Origin: CAYQQJ01 sp964419935
GTDB lineage: Bacteria; Pseudomonadota; Gammaproteobacteria; Pseudomonadales; Cellvibrionaceae
Direction of reading: 5' to 3'
Assembly (NCBI GenBank): GCA_964419935.1
Contig: CAYQQJ010000002.1
Location: forward strand, 1-64,000
Length of the DNA stretch: 64,000 nt
Positions 53,777 to 62,258 of this stretch are shown here, piece by piece (within the stretch, counting starts at the first letter, position 1; each line of letters begins with the position of its first letter). A program made the position numbers and the translations under genes. The notes beneath the pieces are model-generated. The model searched no databases, was not told the DNA's origin, and saw nothing but the letters and a program-made list of their open reading frames with translations.

Positions 53777-53937
53777 CTGACTTGGGAGGTGTGGCGGCAT
53801 ATTTATCGTAAGCTTGACCGTCTTCTGCACTACTCGCTACCTTGAAGGAGCCCTGTAGTGGCGATTCATAAGGCTGATGTATGACTATATTCAACGGCAT
53901 TTGTAAGTATAGGGAAAAGGACACGTCGAAGTGAATG

Positions 53938-54069
53938 GTGAGAATTGCAGATGACGATATGGAACATGAGCCTGTCGATGAGCGACTTTACCGGCTGAGT
54001 TTAATGCAGCCGAGCTTCGACAATTTACCTGAGTGCGATTGGATTCCTCCTGAAAGTAATGAGGAATGA
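53938..54069 (+). pseudogene. Truncated paralogue of the small protein at 49531
   Basis: A 43-codon frame from GTG (VRIADDDMEHEPVDERLYRL, then PSFDNLPECDWIPPE) matches the centre of the 70-residue protein at 49531 (LIRINDDDMEHAPLTEREYR ... NWFPP). The N-terminal ~22 residues are missing and a stop precedes it in frame. Either a truncated functional copy or a remnant. Confidence 0.55.
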
Positions 54070-54212
54070 TAAGCAAACCACGACGGCCGCGGATTACGCG
54101 AGATTTTTTGTAAGCGGGATGTTAACAAACTCGATGGAAATCAACAGCGAGAGACTGATAATCACTAGAGCCGTACCATCTCCCACGACAACGGCGCCAG
54201 CAGCGTCACATA

Positions 54213-54632
54213 TTAAAACGTGATGCTATTGGCCACCTCGGGCAGGACGGCCGTCCGCTTGCCGCGGCCACAGAGCACGTACACAGTGTTCGCTGTAACA
54301 AAGAGGCAGTTTTCTTCGAAGCTTTGTAGAACTGACGTTCTCACCATCGGCCCAATATGAGGTCGACATGCCTCATCTTCCAAAACCTGCGCCACAAAGA
54401 TAAACGAAGGACTGATCGATGAGCGCGCCGATTGTTCACGGTGGTCCTGTGGAGCGAGGATGTCCACCCATATCCAGTCGGCCACGGCGCAATAGGGGCG
54501 GCTGGGATAGCGCTCTTTAGCTACAGCAATCATCGACTTGAGAGCTTTCGGCGAGCATCCGAAGTCGTAAGCGTCGCCGCGGCGATCCATCACGTCTTGG
54601 GCTTGGCGTAGTTTCGTCTCAAGGGTTGCCAC
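54213..54632 (-). CDS. Hypothetical protein, DUF6957-like
   Basis: This 139-residue protein has a YCAVADWIWVDILAPQDHRE block and a C-terminal TSVLQSFEENCLFVTANTVY followed by VLCGRGKR. The T-S-x-L...C-x-F-x-T-x-N-T-x-Y-x-L-x-G-x-G pattern is, from memory, that of the DUF6957 family. The name is tentative. It has no signal peptide. The start ATG at 54632 follows ggagagacgagt, a good ribosome site. Confidence 0.6.
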   Translation of the reverse strand: MATLETKLRQAQDVMDRRGDAYDFGCSPKALKSMIAVAKERYPSRPYCAVADWIWVDILAPQDHREQSARSSISPSFIFVAQVLEDEACRPHIGPMVRTSVLQSFEENCLFVTANTVYVLCGRGKRTAVLPEVANSITF

Positions 54633-54859
54633 TCGTCTCTCCGTAATAGCTATCGCCCATGGCCGCTAGACCAGTTCCTCGGTTTCAAGCTGGCCGACCA
54701 AACCAAGCATACAGTTTACTCTGTCGCATCTGAATTTGGGTCCTAGTTTTCTATTGAGTCGCTCGTTAATTTCCAACAAATGGTCCATAACCCTCGGGGT
54801 GAGTTCAATAAAACAACGGATATCGTCCTTGCTATCCAGAACGTGTATTACTTAGCCCA

Positions 54860-55820
54860 CTATGTATTTTGGTCCGATGTGTAAGCCACGGTGCCACCCC
54901 ATTTGGTTGTGCCTACCAGCTGCTGATGCGTTTCCACGATGTATCCGCTTCCATTACGGGCAATTGCAGAATAGCTAATACCATCAGTGAACTCGTTGAG
55001 AGATAAAGGGTCGGTGCGAAAATAAAGCTCGTTCTCTTCACTGTCTTCTCTCCGGTGCATGAAGGTCTCCTCATAAATCATCATGTTTATCATGTCGACC
55101 GAACTTCTGTTGAACGCATCGATATTCTGAAGCAAAGCCTTCGATTTCGCATTATTGGAATCGTTTAACATGGCTTGGACATTCGCTATATCATCTGCTG
55201 AGAGTGACCCACTGGTGACCACTGGTGACCACTGCTTGGCCATCTGCGTAGCTGATGTCGAAAGAGCCACTTTCAATCCAAGAGTAGTGATCACGAACCT
55301 GCGATTTAAACTCGCTAACGGAGCTCTCTAAAGAATTCGCCATCTCGAAAGCATGGGAGCGTTGCTCAAAGAGTCTCTCTAAAACCTTCATATGCGCTTT
55401 TGTATAGTGGTTGGTGATATAAACGTCATTCTCCCCTTTTTCCTCTGGCCTGTTGGCCTCTCCGTTCATTTCATCTACGAGCTCTTCAAACGTCATCTGA
55501 TCATATTCTTTGTCTGAGCGTTCGATGTAGTGATAGGTTGCGGAGTTTGCGTATAGCTCCTCTACCTGCCGGCGCGCAGCCTCGTCGCTGATCGTAACGA
55601 TCGACGAGGGTTCCGGTGAGGAGCCTACCTTTACTTGTGCTGCATGTGGTTCTGGCCGAACGTCCAAATTGGAGGGTTTTTGCTCGGACAGTAGGGTCTG
55701 CACGTTATTGGATGTGATCAAGGTCATGTGGCCATCCTTCAAATACACTGACGCGTTGCTATTGCAATCGGCAGCCTGTTGTACATCTTGAGTGCGATCC
55801 GGGAAAAGTTTGATGTACAT
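54860..55820 (-). pseudogene. Hypothetical gene split by a 10-bp tandem duplication
   Basis: The N-terminal frame (from 55820) runs to ADGQAVVTSGHQWVTLSR and stops; the C-terminal frame continues as SGSLSADDIANVQAML to 54860. At 55211-55230 the 10-base unit ctggtgacca is tandemly duplicated. Removing one unit joins the two frames exactly as GQAVVTSGSLSADDIANV, giving one 316-residue protein. The protein is helical and acidic with no recognised family and no signal. The break is therefore a recent or reversible slippage, not random decay. Confidence 0.85.
55211..55230. repeat. 10-bp tandem duplication causing a frameshift
   Basis: ctggtgacca occurs twice in tandem, followed by ctg. One extra unit shifts the frame of the gene at 54860-55820. 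A single copy would restore the open frame. Confidence 0.92.
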
Positions 55821-56339
55821 GGGTCTGTCACATGAATAATGTACCGCAGCTATGGTGCTGCAGTACCTTAGTTTCAGGCTACTTTCGCATGTTTAGGGAC
55901 TGCAAAGTTGGAAGAACCCGACAGACCGACTCATTATGGGATACTGAAGTGATGGCGGATCATCGCGACCGCCACTGCCTACTCCATAGTAGCCACCGCC
56001 GTCACAAGGCGTGGAATGGACGGTATGGTCAATCAGGCCATTGACCATTGATGCAGATAATTACGCCATTTGTGGAGCAGTACTTTAACATTTCGGGAGA
56101 AATGTAGTGATAGAGCTCCATTAAAAAGACACTATATCACCGCGTGCCGCATTTCTCTCTCCGCTGTGCTAGACGAAAGTTTTACGTTGTCCCCGACCTA
56201 TGCAGTATGTCGCGCGGCGCTATTTCCGGTTAATCTCCTCATACTGAACGTCGTTCGTTCTCTTCAAGCATGGGTGTCGCAGAGGCGATACCTTCGTCCC
56301 GTCCATTGAATCATATGCATTGAATAGGAGGTGGTAGCA
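55821..56339. repeat. Intergenic region including duplicated upstream module, copy 2
   Basis: Positions 56038-56270 repeat 53216-53440 with substitutions. A 9-bp dyad ATGGTCAAT / ATTGACCAT lies at 56025 and 56040 at the upstream boundary. No gene is supported in these 519 bases. The next gene has an AGGAGGTGG ribosome site. Confidence 0.7.
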
Positions 56340-56966
56340 ATGAAGATTACTCGCAAACTCCAGCACAGTTCATTACTCACGGGCATATTAATTACGTGCC
56401 TGGCGACTTTCTTCTCTCACAGTGTGTCTGCAATTACCATCCAAAGCGCCAAAATTATGGGTGATGTCGTCAAAGTGAAAGGAACGGGTGCGGTTCCTTA
56501 CGCGATGCTATATTGGGATCTTTCGGTACCAATGGTGGAGGTGGCTCAAGCTGATGCTCATGGGCGGTTTCAGTTCACGTCTGAGCTCGTCCCGAAACCT
56601 CCACGTTGCGTAGGGTTTCTAACCGATGGCGAAACGGAGATGCGCGTAGAGGTTGATAACTGCCGAGGAAGCCTTGATGGGTTCTATGAGGCGCCCCTCG
56701 ATTCAGCGCTCGTTCAACCGGGAGAATATGGTTCTGTGCGTTCGAGATGCGAGCTAGGCGATTTCGCAGTGTCTGCAGGATTCGTCACACGAAGCCTGTC
56801 GAATGACCCGGCTGACTTTAGAATTACCGTTTTCTCTAAACTGGGCGATGGCGAGACGGGCCAAGAAAGTTGGAGGTTGCAAGGCATCAACGCCGGCGAC
56901 AACGTAGCGGAAATACGCGTCTTTACTACTTGCGCCAAAGTGTTGCCTCCCTCAGGCCCGCACTAG
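56340..56966 (+). CDS. Secreted hypothetical protein
   Basis: This 208-residue exported protein has a signal peptide (LLTGILITCLATFFSHSVSA). The mature N terminus (IQSAKIMGDVVKVKGTGAVP, YAMLYWDLSVPMVEV, DAHGRFQFTSE) looks like an Ig-like beta-sandwich. Four or more Cys follow, among them PRCVGF, DNCRGS, RCELG and TTCAKV. The intact copy of a duplicated gene whose other copy (53449) is decayed. Family unknown. Confidence 0.75.
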   Translation: MKITRKLQHSSLLTGILITCLATFFSHSVSAITIQSAKIMGDVVKVKGTGAVPYAMLYWDLSVPMVEVAQADAHGRFQFTSELVPKPPRCVGFLTDGETEMRVEVDNCRGSLDGFYEAPLDSALVQPGEYGSVRSRCELGDFAVSAGFVTRSLSNDPADFRITVFSKLGDGETGQESWRLQGINAGDNVAEIRVFTTCAKVLPPSGPH

Positions 56967-57126
56967 CGAATGAACCATGGGCGCAGACTTGGCGACGTTC
57001 CACCAAGTCCTGCGCCTGCTGCAAAACTCAGCACGCGATTTGGTGAAGGTGTTGCGTCCATCACGTTCGGATATCCGCAGTTGCTGACGCTCGGCCACGC
57101 CGGTCTTCTCTTGCTTGGTAGAGGAC

Positions 57127-57183
57127 GCGCTCTTTGTGTCGCAGCTATTTCTATATCGTCGCAACAAATTGTTGATCTCACAC
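57127..57183. repeat. Dispersed island motif (copy 3 of 3)
   Basis: cgctctttgtgtcgcagcta continues into a cgtcgcaacaaattgttgat segment and ctcacacc. It is related to the motifs at 50611 and 53741. It sits between convergent genes. Confidence 0.45.
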
Positions 57184-57233
57184 CATTACCTATATACCGG
57201 CTGCTCGCAAATAACTCATCTTTTACTTTCAGC

Positions 57234-57653
57234 TTAAAGGTACGGCGTCTCGAACCAACCTTGCAGATATTGTTTTAGTACGATGAGATCATCATTAGAC
57301 CCAGAAACCAGATATTCAACAGGCGCCCGCCCCTGGAGGTCGGGGTTCTCATGCCTGATCCATGTTCTATCAGAGCGATCGCTCTGAATCACTAGCTGTC
57401 GCCATTTATATATACTAGCTAGATGTGATGCTTTCGTTCTCACAACCTCCGGAAGAGTTATAGGGCGGCCTTCTGCAAGAGCTTCGCGCCAGCTTTGAAT
57501 CTGTGGTACTGCCACATCAGCCAAACCGGCTATTTCCTCCTCTGTTAGCCCCCATTTGTCACAAATGCCTATCAGAAGTTTGGTTGTCACTCTGTCTAGC
57601 TTTCGAACCCACTGCTGAGCTGAAGTATTGTCAGGCTCCATCGATTTACCCAT
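57234..57653 (-). CDS. MbcA/ParS/Xre-like antitoxin family protein
   Basis: This 139-residue protein has an HTH-like region (ICDKWGLTEEEIAGLADVAV, then QIQSWREAL) and a C-terminal WIRHENPDLQGRAPVEYLVS, the toxin-binding domain pattern of the MbcA/ParS/Xre (DUF2384) antitoxins of RES-type NAD-degrading toxins. No RES-domain gene lies next to it on either side, so it appears to be an orphan, or its partner has diverged. It could act as a DNA-binding regulator of other island genes. Confidence 0.65.
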   Translation of the reverse strand: MGKSMEPDNTSAQQWVRKLDRVTTKLLIGICDKWGLTEEEIAGLADVAVPQIQSWREALAEGRPITLPEVVRTKASHLASIYKWRQLVIQSDRSDRTWIRHENPDLQGRAPVEYLVSGSNDDLIVLKQYLQGWFETPYL

Positions 57654-58362
57654 TCATTCGAAGTGGTCATACACCAGGGGTGGCTAATCATTCTACATAA
57701 GCGTATCCCGGATTTCAGCGAATTTGCATAGAAGAGATGCCCTGCATTCCGACGCGCGCCGGAAGGGAGAATGCTCTCACGGGAGGGCAAGTAGGCATAA
57801 TAAAGTAAACGAGTGGTGTTGTAGAGAGAAGGCCTTGGCTCCTGAGCCAGTCTGGAAAGACTCCGTAGGTCCTTTCACTTCATCCAACAGTGGCAGGAAG
57901 GTATGTTCGTTCGTTACCACTGTCGATGCCATTACAACTAATGGCATGAGAGGCTATAGCTCAACATGTTGGTGCCTCGCTATTGGGCCTTCTGAGCACG
58001 TAAGCCGAGCTTTGAGCGCAAGCCCCTGTCGTTTGCTGGTTTCGGCCTGGAACCCATTTACTGTTATGATGCCTTACAACTTTTCTGAGCGCAAACTGTG
58101 CAAACAGAGTTTCAGTAGTTGCTGTTTAGGTTGGCCGTGCAAAGGAGGCGGATGTTCTGATCTTAATGGAGGTGTTGCGAGCATTTCTTCAACTTTCGAG
58201 ACGAACACAACGAACTGAGGCGGCGGTGGTTTATCTGACAACAGGAGCACCGGCGGCATCACCAAGTTGCCGGACTACAGCACGTTGCTGAGACAGTTTT
58301 TCGCTGCCCGCAACGGCATTTGCAGGCGGTAGGAAACTGAAAAATTGGGAAAGCCCGACGGA
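57654..58362. other. Long gap with no supported gene
   Basis: About 709 bases. A 164-codon plus-strand frame at 57724 is Cys/Ser/Arg-rich with no ribosome site and does not look like a protein. An 8-bp dyad TGCCATTA-CAAC-TAATGGCA lies at 57927-57946. The AT and GC texture is mixed, as in decayed cargo. Confidence 0.5.
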
Positions 58363-58929
58363 CTACTTCATCACGATTGGATCAAACCGCATTCCTTTGA
58401 ATCCCTTATTTTCATACAGTTCTTTAAACGTGCTGGTGCAGTAACTGTGCAGTAATCTGTCGGTATTGGTTTTAAACACTAAGATTCCGTTTGAGGATAG
58501 ATACTCTTCGTTAAACGCCACGTTGTCTAATCCATAATGCACGCCCGAGTCGATTACATCGACTGCGTTTTCCTTATCAATTGCTACATCGGGAACAATG
58601 TAAAGTATGTTGAAGAGGTAGTACTGCTCGCCATCTATCGATAAAGGAAGGAACTCGCCCGCCTTTGCCAATGAGGGTTGCAATACCTTGTAGGCATGTG
58701 CATTCAAAGTCAGCACCCCGGTGGACCAGATGGACACGTCGGGTGCGATCAAGACGTCGCCTTTGAAGTGCTCACTACGGTACAGGGTAGCTTCAGGCTC
58801 CACCCATCGTTGCGCCTTGGGCTGTGCAAAGAACTTGGGCCTTAGGGATGGCATTTTCTTCGCGAGCTCAAGACCATCAATAGAAATAAGCGCGGAGTTC
58901 TCAAAGTCGTATTTAAGCTTATAAATCAT
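58363..58929 (-). CDS. Imm11 (DUF1629)-like immunity protein, island copy
   Basis: This 188-residue protein is homologous along its length to the one at 33111: shared blocks include KMPSLRPKF (cf. KMPSYSQRF), GEFLPL, YYLFNILYIVPDVAIDKE and VFKTNTDRLLHSYCTSTFKE with LYENKGFKGM. It overlaps the upstream AHH toxin by ATGA, so the pair is translated together. As with the chromosomal copy, the immunity role is inferred from the pairing. The amino-acid differences between copies imply separate specificity. Confidence 0.7.
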   Translation of the reverse strand: MIYKLKYDFENSALISIDGLELAKKMPSLRPKFFAQPKAQRWVEPEATLYRSEHFKGDVLIAPDVSIWSTGVLTLNAHAYKVLQPSLAKAGEFLPLSIDGEQYYLFNILYIVPDVAIDKENAVDVIDSGVHYGLDNVAFNEEYLSSNGILVFKTNTDRLLHSYCTSTFKELYENKGFKGMRFDPIVMK

Positions 58930-59558
58930 AGCTTTCGATTCTTTCTGAGCCAGCTGTCGTACTCAGCTTCGTCAATTTCTTGCTGCAGCTTCATTTCAGG
59001 CTTGATGTTCCCTTGCAGCAGCTGAGCCCTAACGGTGTTCAAGAAAGCTGTGACCTGACCTTGGGTAGTCATCAACGCGAGGGCATTGTTAATCCAGTGG
59101 TAGTAAAGGTCTCGGTGGATGCGGTTGTGGCCAATGGCATTCGGGTACATCGTTGGTCGAGCGTCGGCCTTGGTCTTTGGCATCCAGCATCCGTTGTCTG
59201 GGTCGTCAACCCGAATCTTGATATCATCATCAGCCAAAGTAGTGCGCGCTAATAACGCTTCGGGGTGACGGCCAGATACCAGGTGATGAGCCTCCCATTT
59301 CGCCGCAGGTCTGGGGTGGCCTGCGATGCGAAGGAACTTACCCAACCTATTAGAGCAGTGCTCTTCTTGAAGTAGCTCCTGATAGCTCATTTGCTGAGCG
59401 ACTCCGCGAAATCGCGCCATAAAAGCTAGCGCTTTGGCTTTTGAGGCCGCAGCCATCCGCTTTTCGACTCGGTTGAAGACTTTGAAATCCTTGTCTGACA
59501 TACTTTCTGACTTGGCTTTTTCAAACACGTTACTAGATGTACGAGCTGGGCTATTCAT
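58926..59558 (-). CDS. AHH-domain nuclease toxin (stand-alone), island copy
   Basis: This 210-residue protein is clearly homologous to that at 33668 over its whole length, including the N-terminal KAKSESMSDKDFKVFNRVEK and the nuclease core AKWEAHHLVSGRH (A-H-H at 90-92), MPKTKADARPTMYPNAIGHN and RIHRDLYYHW. No secretion domain is fused. The conserved N-terminal half may be a docking segment for an unidentified export or loading partner. Confidence 0.75.
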   Translation of the reverse strand: MNSPARTSSNVFEKAKSESMSDKDFKVFNRVEKRMAAASKAKALAFMARFRGVAQQMSYQELLQEEHCSNRLGKFLRIAGHPRPAAKWEAHHLVSGRHPEALLARTTLADDDIKIRVDDPDNGCWMPKTKADARPTMYPNAIGHNRIHRDLYYHWINNALALMTTQGQVTAFLNTVRAQLLQGNIKPEMKLQQEIDEAEYDSWLRKNRKL

Positions 59559-59958
59559 GGGGTGGATCCGTCCAATCGAAGAGAACGCAAAGAATACCGT
59601 ATTGAAACGACGCGCCTCAACGGTTTGCGCCTCAAAGCTTTATGTGTGTCACAGAATAGTAATCGGGGTGTGCAGACCATAATTCGCTATGGGCCGTTTA
59701 ATGCACTGAGTAACTGCTCGCTCGCCGAGCCATAGGGATTGTCTATGGTAAGGCCCTCTCATACCATGCGGAGTTCGGACAGTGTAACAAGAGGCGCGTC
59801 GCGCATAATGCCGTAGACGGGTGCCTATTGTCACTCCTACGGTGATCTTCTAGCTGTGGCGTTCCAAGCGACGGGAAGGGGTGACGTATATCGTGTAGGC
59901 CCACATCTGCCAAGAAAGTGGCCGATATGAACGAAGCAACCAGATAGGAGGTTTATTA
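59559..59958. other. Intergenic region between the AHH toxin and the XseA-like gene
   Basis: These 400 bases hold divergent promoters and no supported gene. A ccatagggattgtctatgg dyad lies at about 59731-59749. The XseA-like gene starts with a GTG after a strong AGGAGG. Confidence 0.55.
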
Positions 59959-60984
59959 GTGGACAGCAAAGAAGTCGGAGTCGTGGTTGATGGGGCTTCA
60001 CATAATCCCGCAGCCGCGCTCTATACGGTTGAGGCGTTGCTGCATAAAGCCGGCGTGGTAGGCCAGCAGAAAATATTCTCTAAAATTAACGAGATTGTGC
60101 GGGTCAAGGGTGTGGCCACCAAGGTGAGACCATATAGCAAGGCCGCATATATGGTTTTGGTTGATCGGGACTTTCAGGTCAACGTCAAATACGACCCATC
60201 TCAACCTGTAACTGAGGGCCAGCATGTAGTCGTCGAGGGCCTGCTGCTTTTAAAGCCCAGTAACTTTTTCACAGGATTAGAATGTCTCATAGACGGCAAT
60301 GTTGTTGGCGGTTGGCACACTGTTGGTTTGCGACAACAAGCGGCTCATCCTGCTCTTGAGAAACATAGGTTTCTACGGTTAGACGACTTCGTGGCTGAGC
60401 ACGGAATTTCGGATATTCTTGTGCTTGGCACCGAAACAGCACTGTCTGATGTCCTCTCACTCGTTGATGATTCGGTCGCCTGCAATTTGCAAACACAGGT
60501 GATCCGCGTTGGCAGGAAGGATGCGTTGATAGGTGATGTCCAAGCGGCTATTTCACCAACGGTGAAGGCTATGGCGCTGGTGCGGGGAGGTGACGATAAA
60601 ACAATGGACGTGTGGGACGACCCGGAGGTTGTTTCATTCCTATTGGAGTGCGGTATACCTTTCTACACCGGGCTAGGACACAGCCACCTCTCAACGCTTG
60701 CGGATCGCTATGCGGATAGCTCTTTCCATACGCCGGGCGCTCTCGGCATGGCACTTAACGCCGTTGTTGAGCGACGGCGTTATGTGACATCGCTGATTGA
60801 GTCATGCAAATCGTTAAAGGAAGAAAAACAGCAATTGTCTGAAAAGATGGCTGTTTTGAGTCATCAAGTGATCGCTGATGAAAGTCGTAAGGGTGTTCAC
60901 ACAGTACGAATAGGAGCAATTGTTGTGTGTGTTGCTTTGATGGCGGCTATTTTCTTTGGATATCTGCACGCGGTCCAAAGTTAG
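59959..60984 (+). CDS. Exonuclease VII large-subunit (XseA)-like protein with C-terminal membrane anchor
   Basis: This 341-residue protein starts at a GTG eight bases after AGGAGG. Residues 40-115 look like the OB-fold of XseA (INEIVRVKGVATKVRPYSKA, QHVVVEGLLLL). Residues 155-270 resemble its nuclease core: GTETALSDVLSLV with D164, VKAMALVRGG with R209, and FYTGLGHSHLSTLADRYADS with H241. These align with the XseA D155, R205 and H238; the fourth residue (D241) is not conserved. A short coiled coil (280-305) and one C-terminal transmembrane helix (VRIGAIVVCVALMAAIFFGY) follow. XseA is 456 residues with a long coiled coil and no membrane helix. No xseB is visible. A defence or DNA-processing role is inferred from the location. 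Confidence 0.65.
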   Translation: MDSKEVGVVVDGASHNPAAALYTVEALLHKAGVVGQQKIFSKINEIVRVKGVATKVRPYSKAAYMVLVDRDFQVNVKYDPSQPVTEGQHVVVEGLLLLKPSNFFTGLECLIDGNVVGGWHTVGLRQQAAHPALEKHRFLRLDDFVAEHGISDILVLGTETALSDVLSLVDDSVACNLQTQVIRVGRKDALIGDVQAAISPTVKAMALVRGGDDKTMDVWDDPEVVSFLLECGIPFYTGLGHSHLSTLADRYADSSFHTPGALGMALNAVVERRRYVTSLIESCKSLKEEKQQLSEKMAVLSHQVIADESRKGVHTVRIGAIVVCVALMAAIFFGYLHAVQS

Positions 60985-61259
60985 GTGCTGTGCTTTTTAC
61001 GCTGACGTGGTCATAGCTACAGCGCCGTCTGCCATCCCACGAATGTAACGTGTCAACCCGCACGCCTACCTCGCGGTATCCGAGGAAACCGCAGTGTGGG
61101 CAGTGCTATTGGATGTGGACGTCAACCAAACGCGTCGAGCTGGATTGCCACTCTATCAGCCCCCCCCCAATCGATGACGCAGGCGTTCTCTGCCATTTCT
61201 TGTTGGAGTCGACTACGTGCGGGAGACTTCCCTGCCTACGCCGTCTCAATTAGTGATTT
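60985..61259. other. Gap with a C9 run between convergent genes
   Basis: The 275 bases between the XseA-like gene and the convergent WYL regulator contain a 9-C homopolymer at 61160-61168 and no supported gene. No clear terminator. Confidence 0.5.
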
Positions 61260-62126
61260 CTAACGTTTGCTCAGATAATCCTGCAGCCGGCGTCGATCGG
61301 CCAGTGCTATCGGATAGCTTTCTTCCTCTGCAAGATCAAGACGTAGCCATCTCAGAAAATACGGGATGAGGCAGCGCTTCAGTGTAACTCGCCAGACCCA
61401 CCGACCATCGATTTTTTTCATGCCGTATTCTTTGGCCACTATAGAGTGTTGTTCCGCAGTGAGCTTCCCCGTCGGCACTACATCAACATTCATCACCGAA
61501 TGCCAAGCCGAATCGGATTTGAAATTTACTGGACTTTCAGCCGCGATTGGCGATGCAGAAAGCACACGGTGAAGGACCATGTCCACGAATGTACCGCGTC
61601 TTGAATCATAGGCCCTCATGTGCCAGCGAAACCCTGCAAACACAAGCGCATGAGGCCACACGTCTCGGGTCGTCACATCAGGTGATGTGAGAGACTGATA
61701 TCGTATCTTCAGGCCATGCTGCTGGTGCAGTGCCCGCGTCATTTCACGCAAAACCCGTTTCTCAAGCGGAGCCGTCGGAGCAGGCAGGGAGTAGGCCTTC
61801 ACTTCACTCGCAATTGTGGGGACGACCGCGAGAGTGGGCGTTTCTGCGCAGGATCGTAACAGGGATAGGTATTCACTAGACGACCCGGAGGCAATGTGCG
61901 GCTTGAATCCCTTGCTAGGCCTATAAGCTCGCACCGAAACGTCATAATTTAAATTCGTCGGGAATGCTTTTCGATAAAAAGCAAAGTCACGGGTGACGTG
62001 ATTCTCGCTCACTCCAAAGGCTTCGCAAACCCTCTGTCGACCGACGAGCCCCTCCCAATACACAACAGACTCAATGAACTGCAGCCGTTGACGTTGCGCA
62101 TAGCTTATGGACTGAATAACGCTCAT
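61260..62126 (-). CDS. WYL-domain transcriptional regulator (BrxR/CapW type)
   Basis: This 288-residue regulator has an N-terminal winged helix (RQRLQFIESVVYWEGLVGRQ, then VCEAFGVSENHVTRDFAFYR), a WYL domain (about 125-200, with LKIRYQS, VWPHALVFAGFRWHMRAYDS and FVDMVLHRVL) and a C-terminal WCX region. This order is that of BrxR and CapW, repressors that sit at the front of BREX, CBASS and related anti-phage islands. It is divergent from the methyltransferase gene with a 132-base spacer, the usual arrangement for such control. The DNA target and ligand are unknown. Confidence 0.88.
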   Translation of the reverse strand: MSVIQSISYAQRQRLQFIESVVYWEGLVGRQRVCEAFGVSENHVTRDFAFYRKAFPTNLNYDVSVRAYRPSKGFKPHIASGSSSEYLSLLRSCAETPTLAVVPTIASEVKAYSLPAPTAPLEKRVLREMTRALHQQHGLKIRYQSLTSPDVTTRDVWPHALVFAGFRWHMRAYDSRRGTFVDMVLHRVLSASPIAAESPVNFKSDSAWHSVMNVDVVPTGKLTAEQHSIVAKEYGMKKIDGRWVWRVTLKRCLIPYFLRWLRLDLAEEESYPIALADRRRLQDYLSKR

Positions 62127-62258
62127 AATTACTCTGCAGAAATGCGTAGACCAACCATTCTAATTGCCTCACGTATTAAAATCAAAGCACGCATATTCAT
62201 TGTCTCAGGGTTCATCGAATGGTACAATCGGCACAAAAGCCAAAGATCTGCTTGCACT
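62127..62258. promoter_or_regulatory. Divergent control region between WYL regulator and methyltransferase
   Basis: The 132-base spacer is AT-rich and carries acgcatattcattg/gaaatgcgt-like partial inverted matches at about 62138 and 62190. By analogy with BrxR-controlled loci the regulator probably binds here. I cannot define an operator with confidence. Confidence 0.45.

Noticed and set aside
57990..58150. Integron attC-like site
   Set aside because: The small-gene texture and a ctggtttcggc-like stretch recalled integron cassettes, but no RYYYAAC/GTTRRRY pair with the right spacing is present and no integrase gene is seen.
57724..58218. 164-codon plus-strand frame
   Set aside because: Cys/Ser/Arg-rich, no ribosome site, no domain; considered chance.
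58926..59558. HNH restriction endonuclease of a restriction-modification system
   Set aside because: The A-H-H motif, the ATGA-overlapping immunity-like partner and the homologous pair on the chromosome fit a toxin better; no methylase is adjacent.
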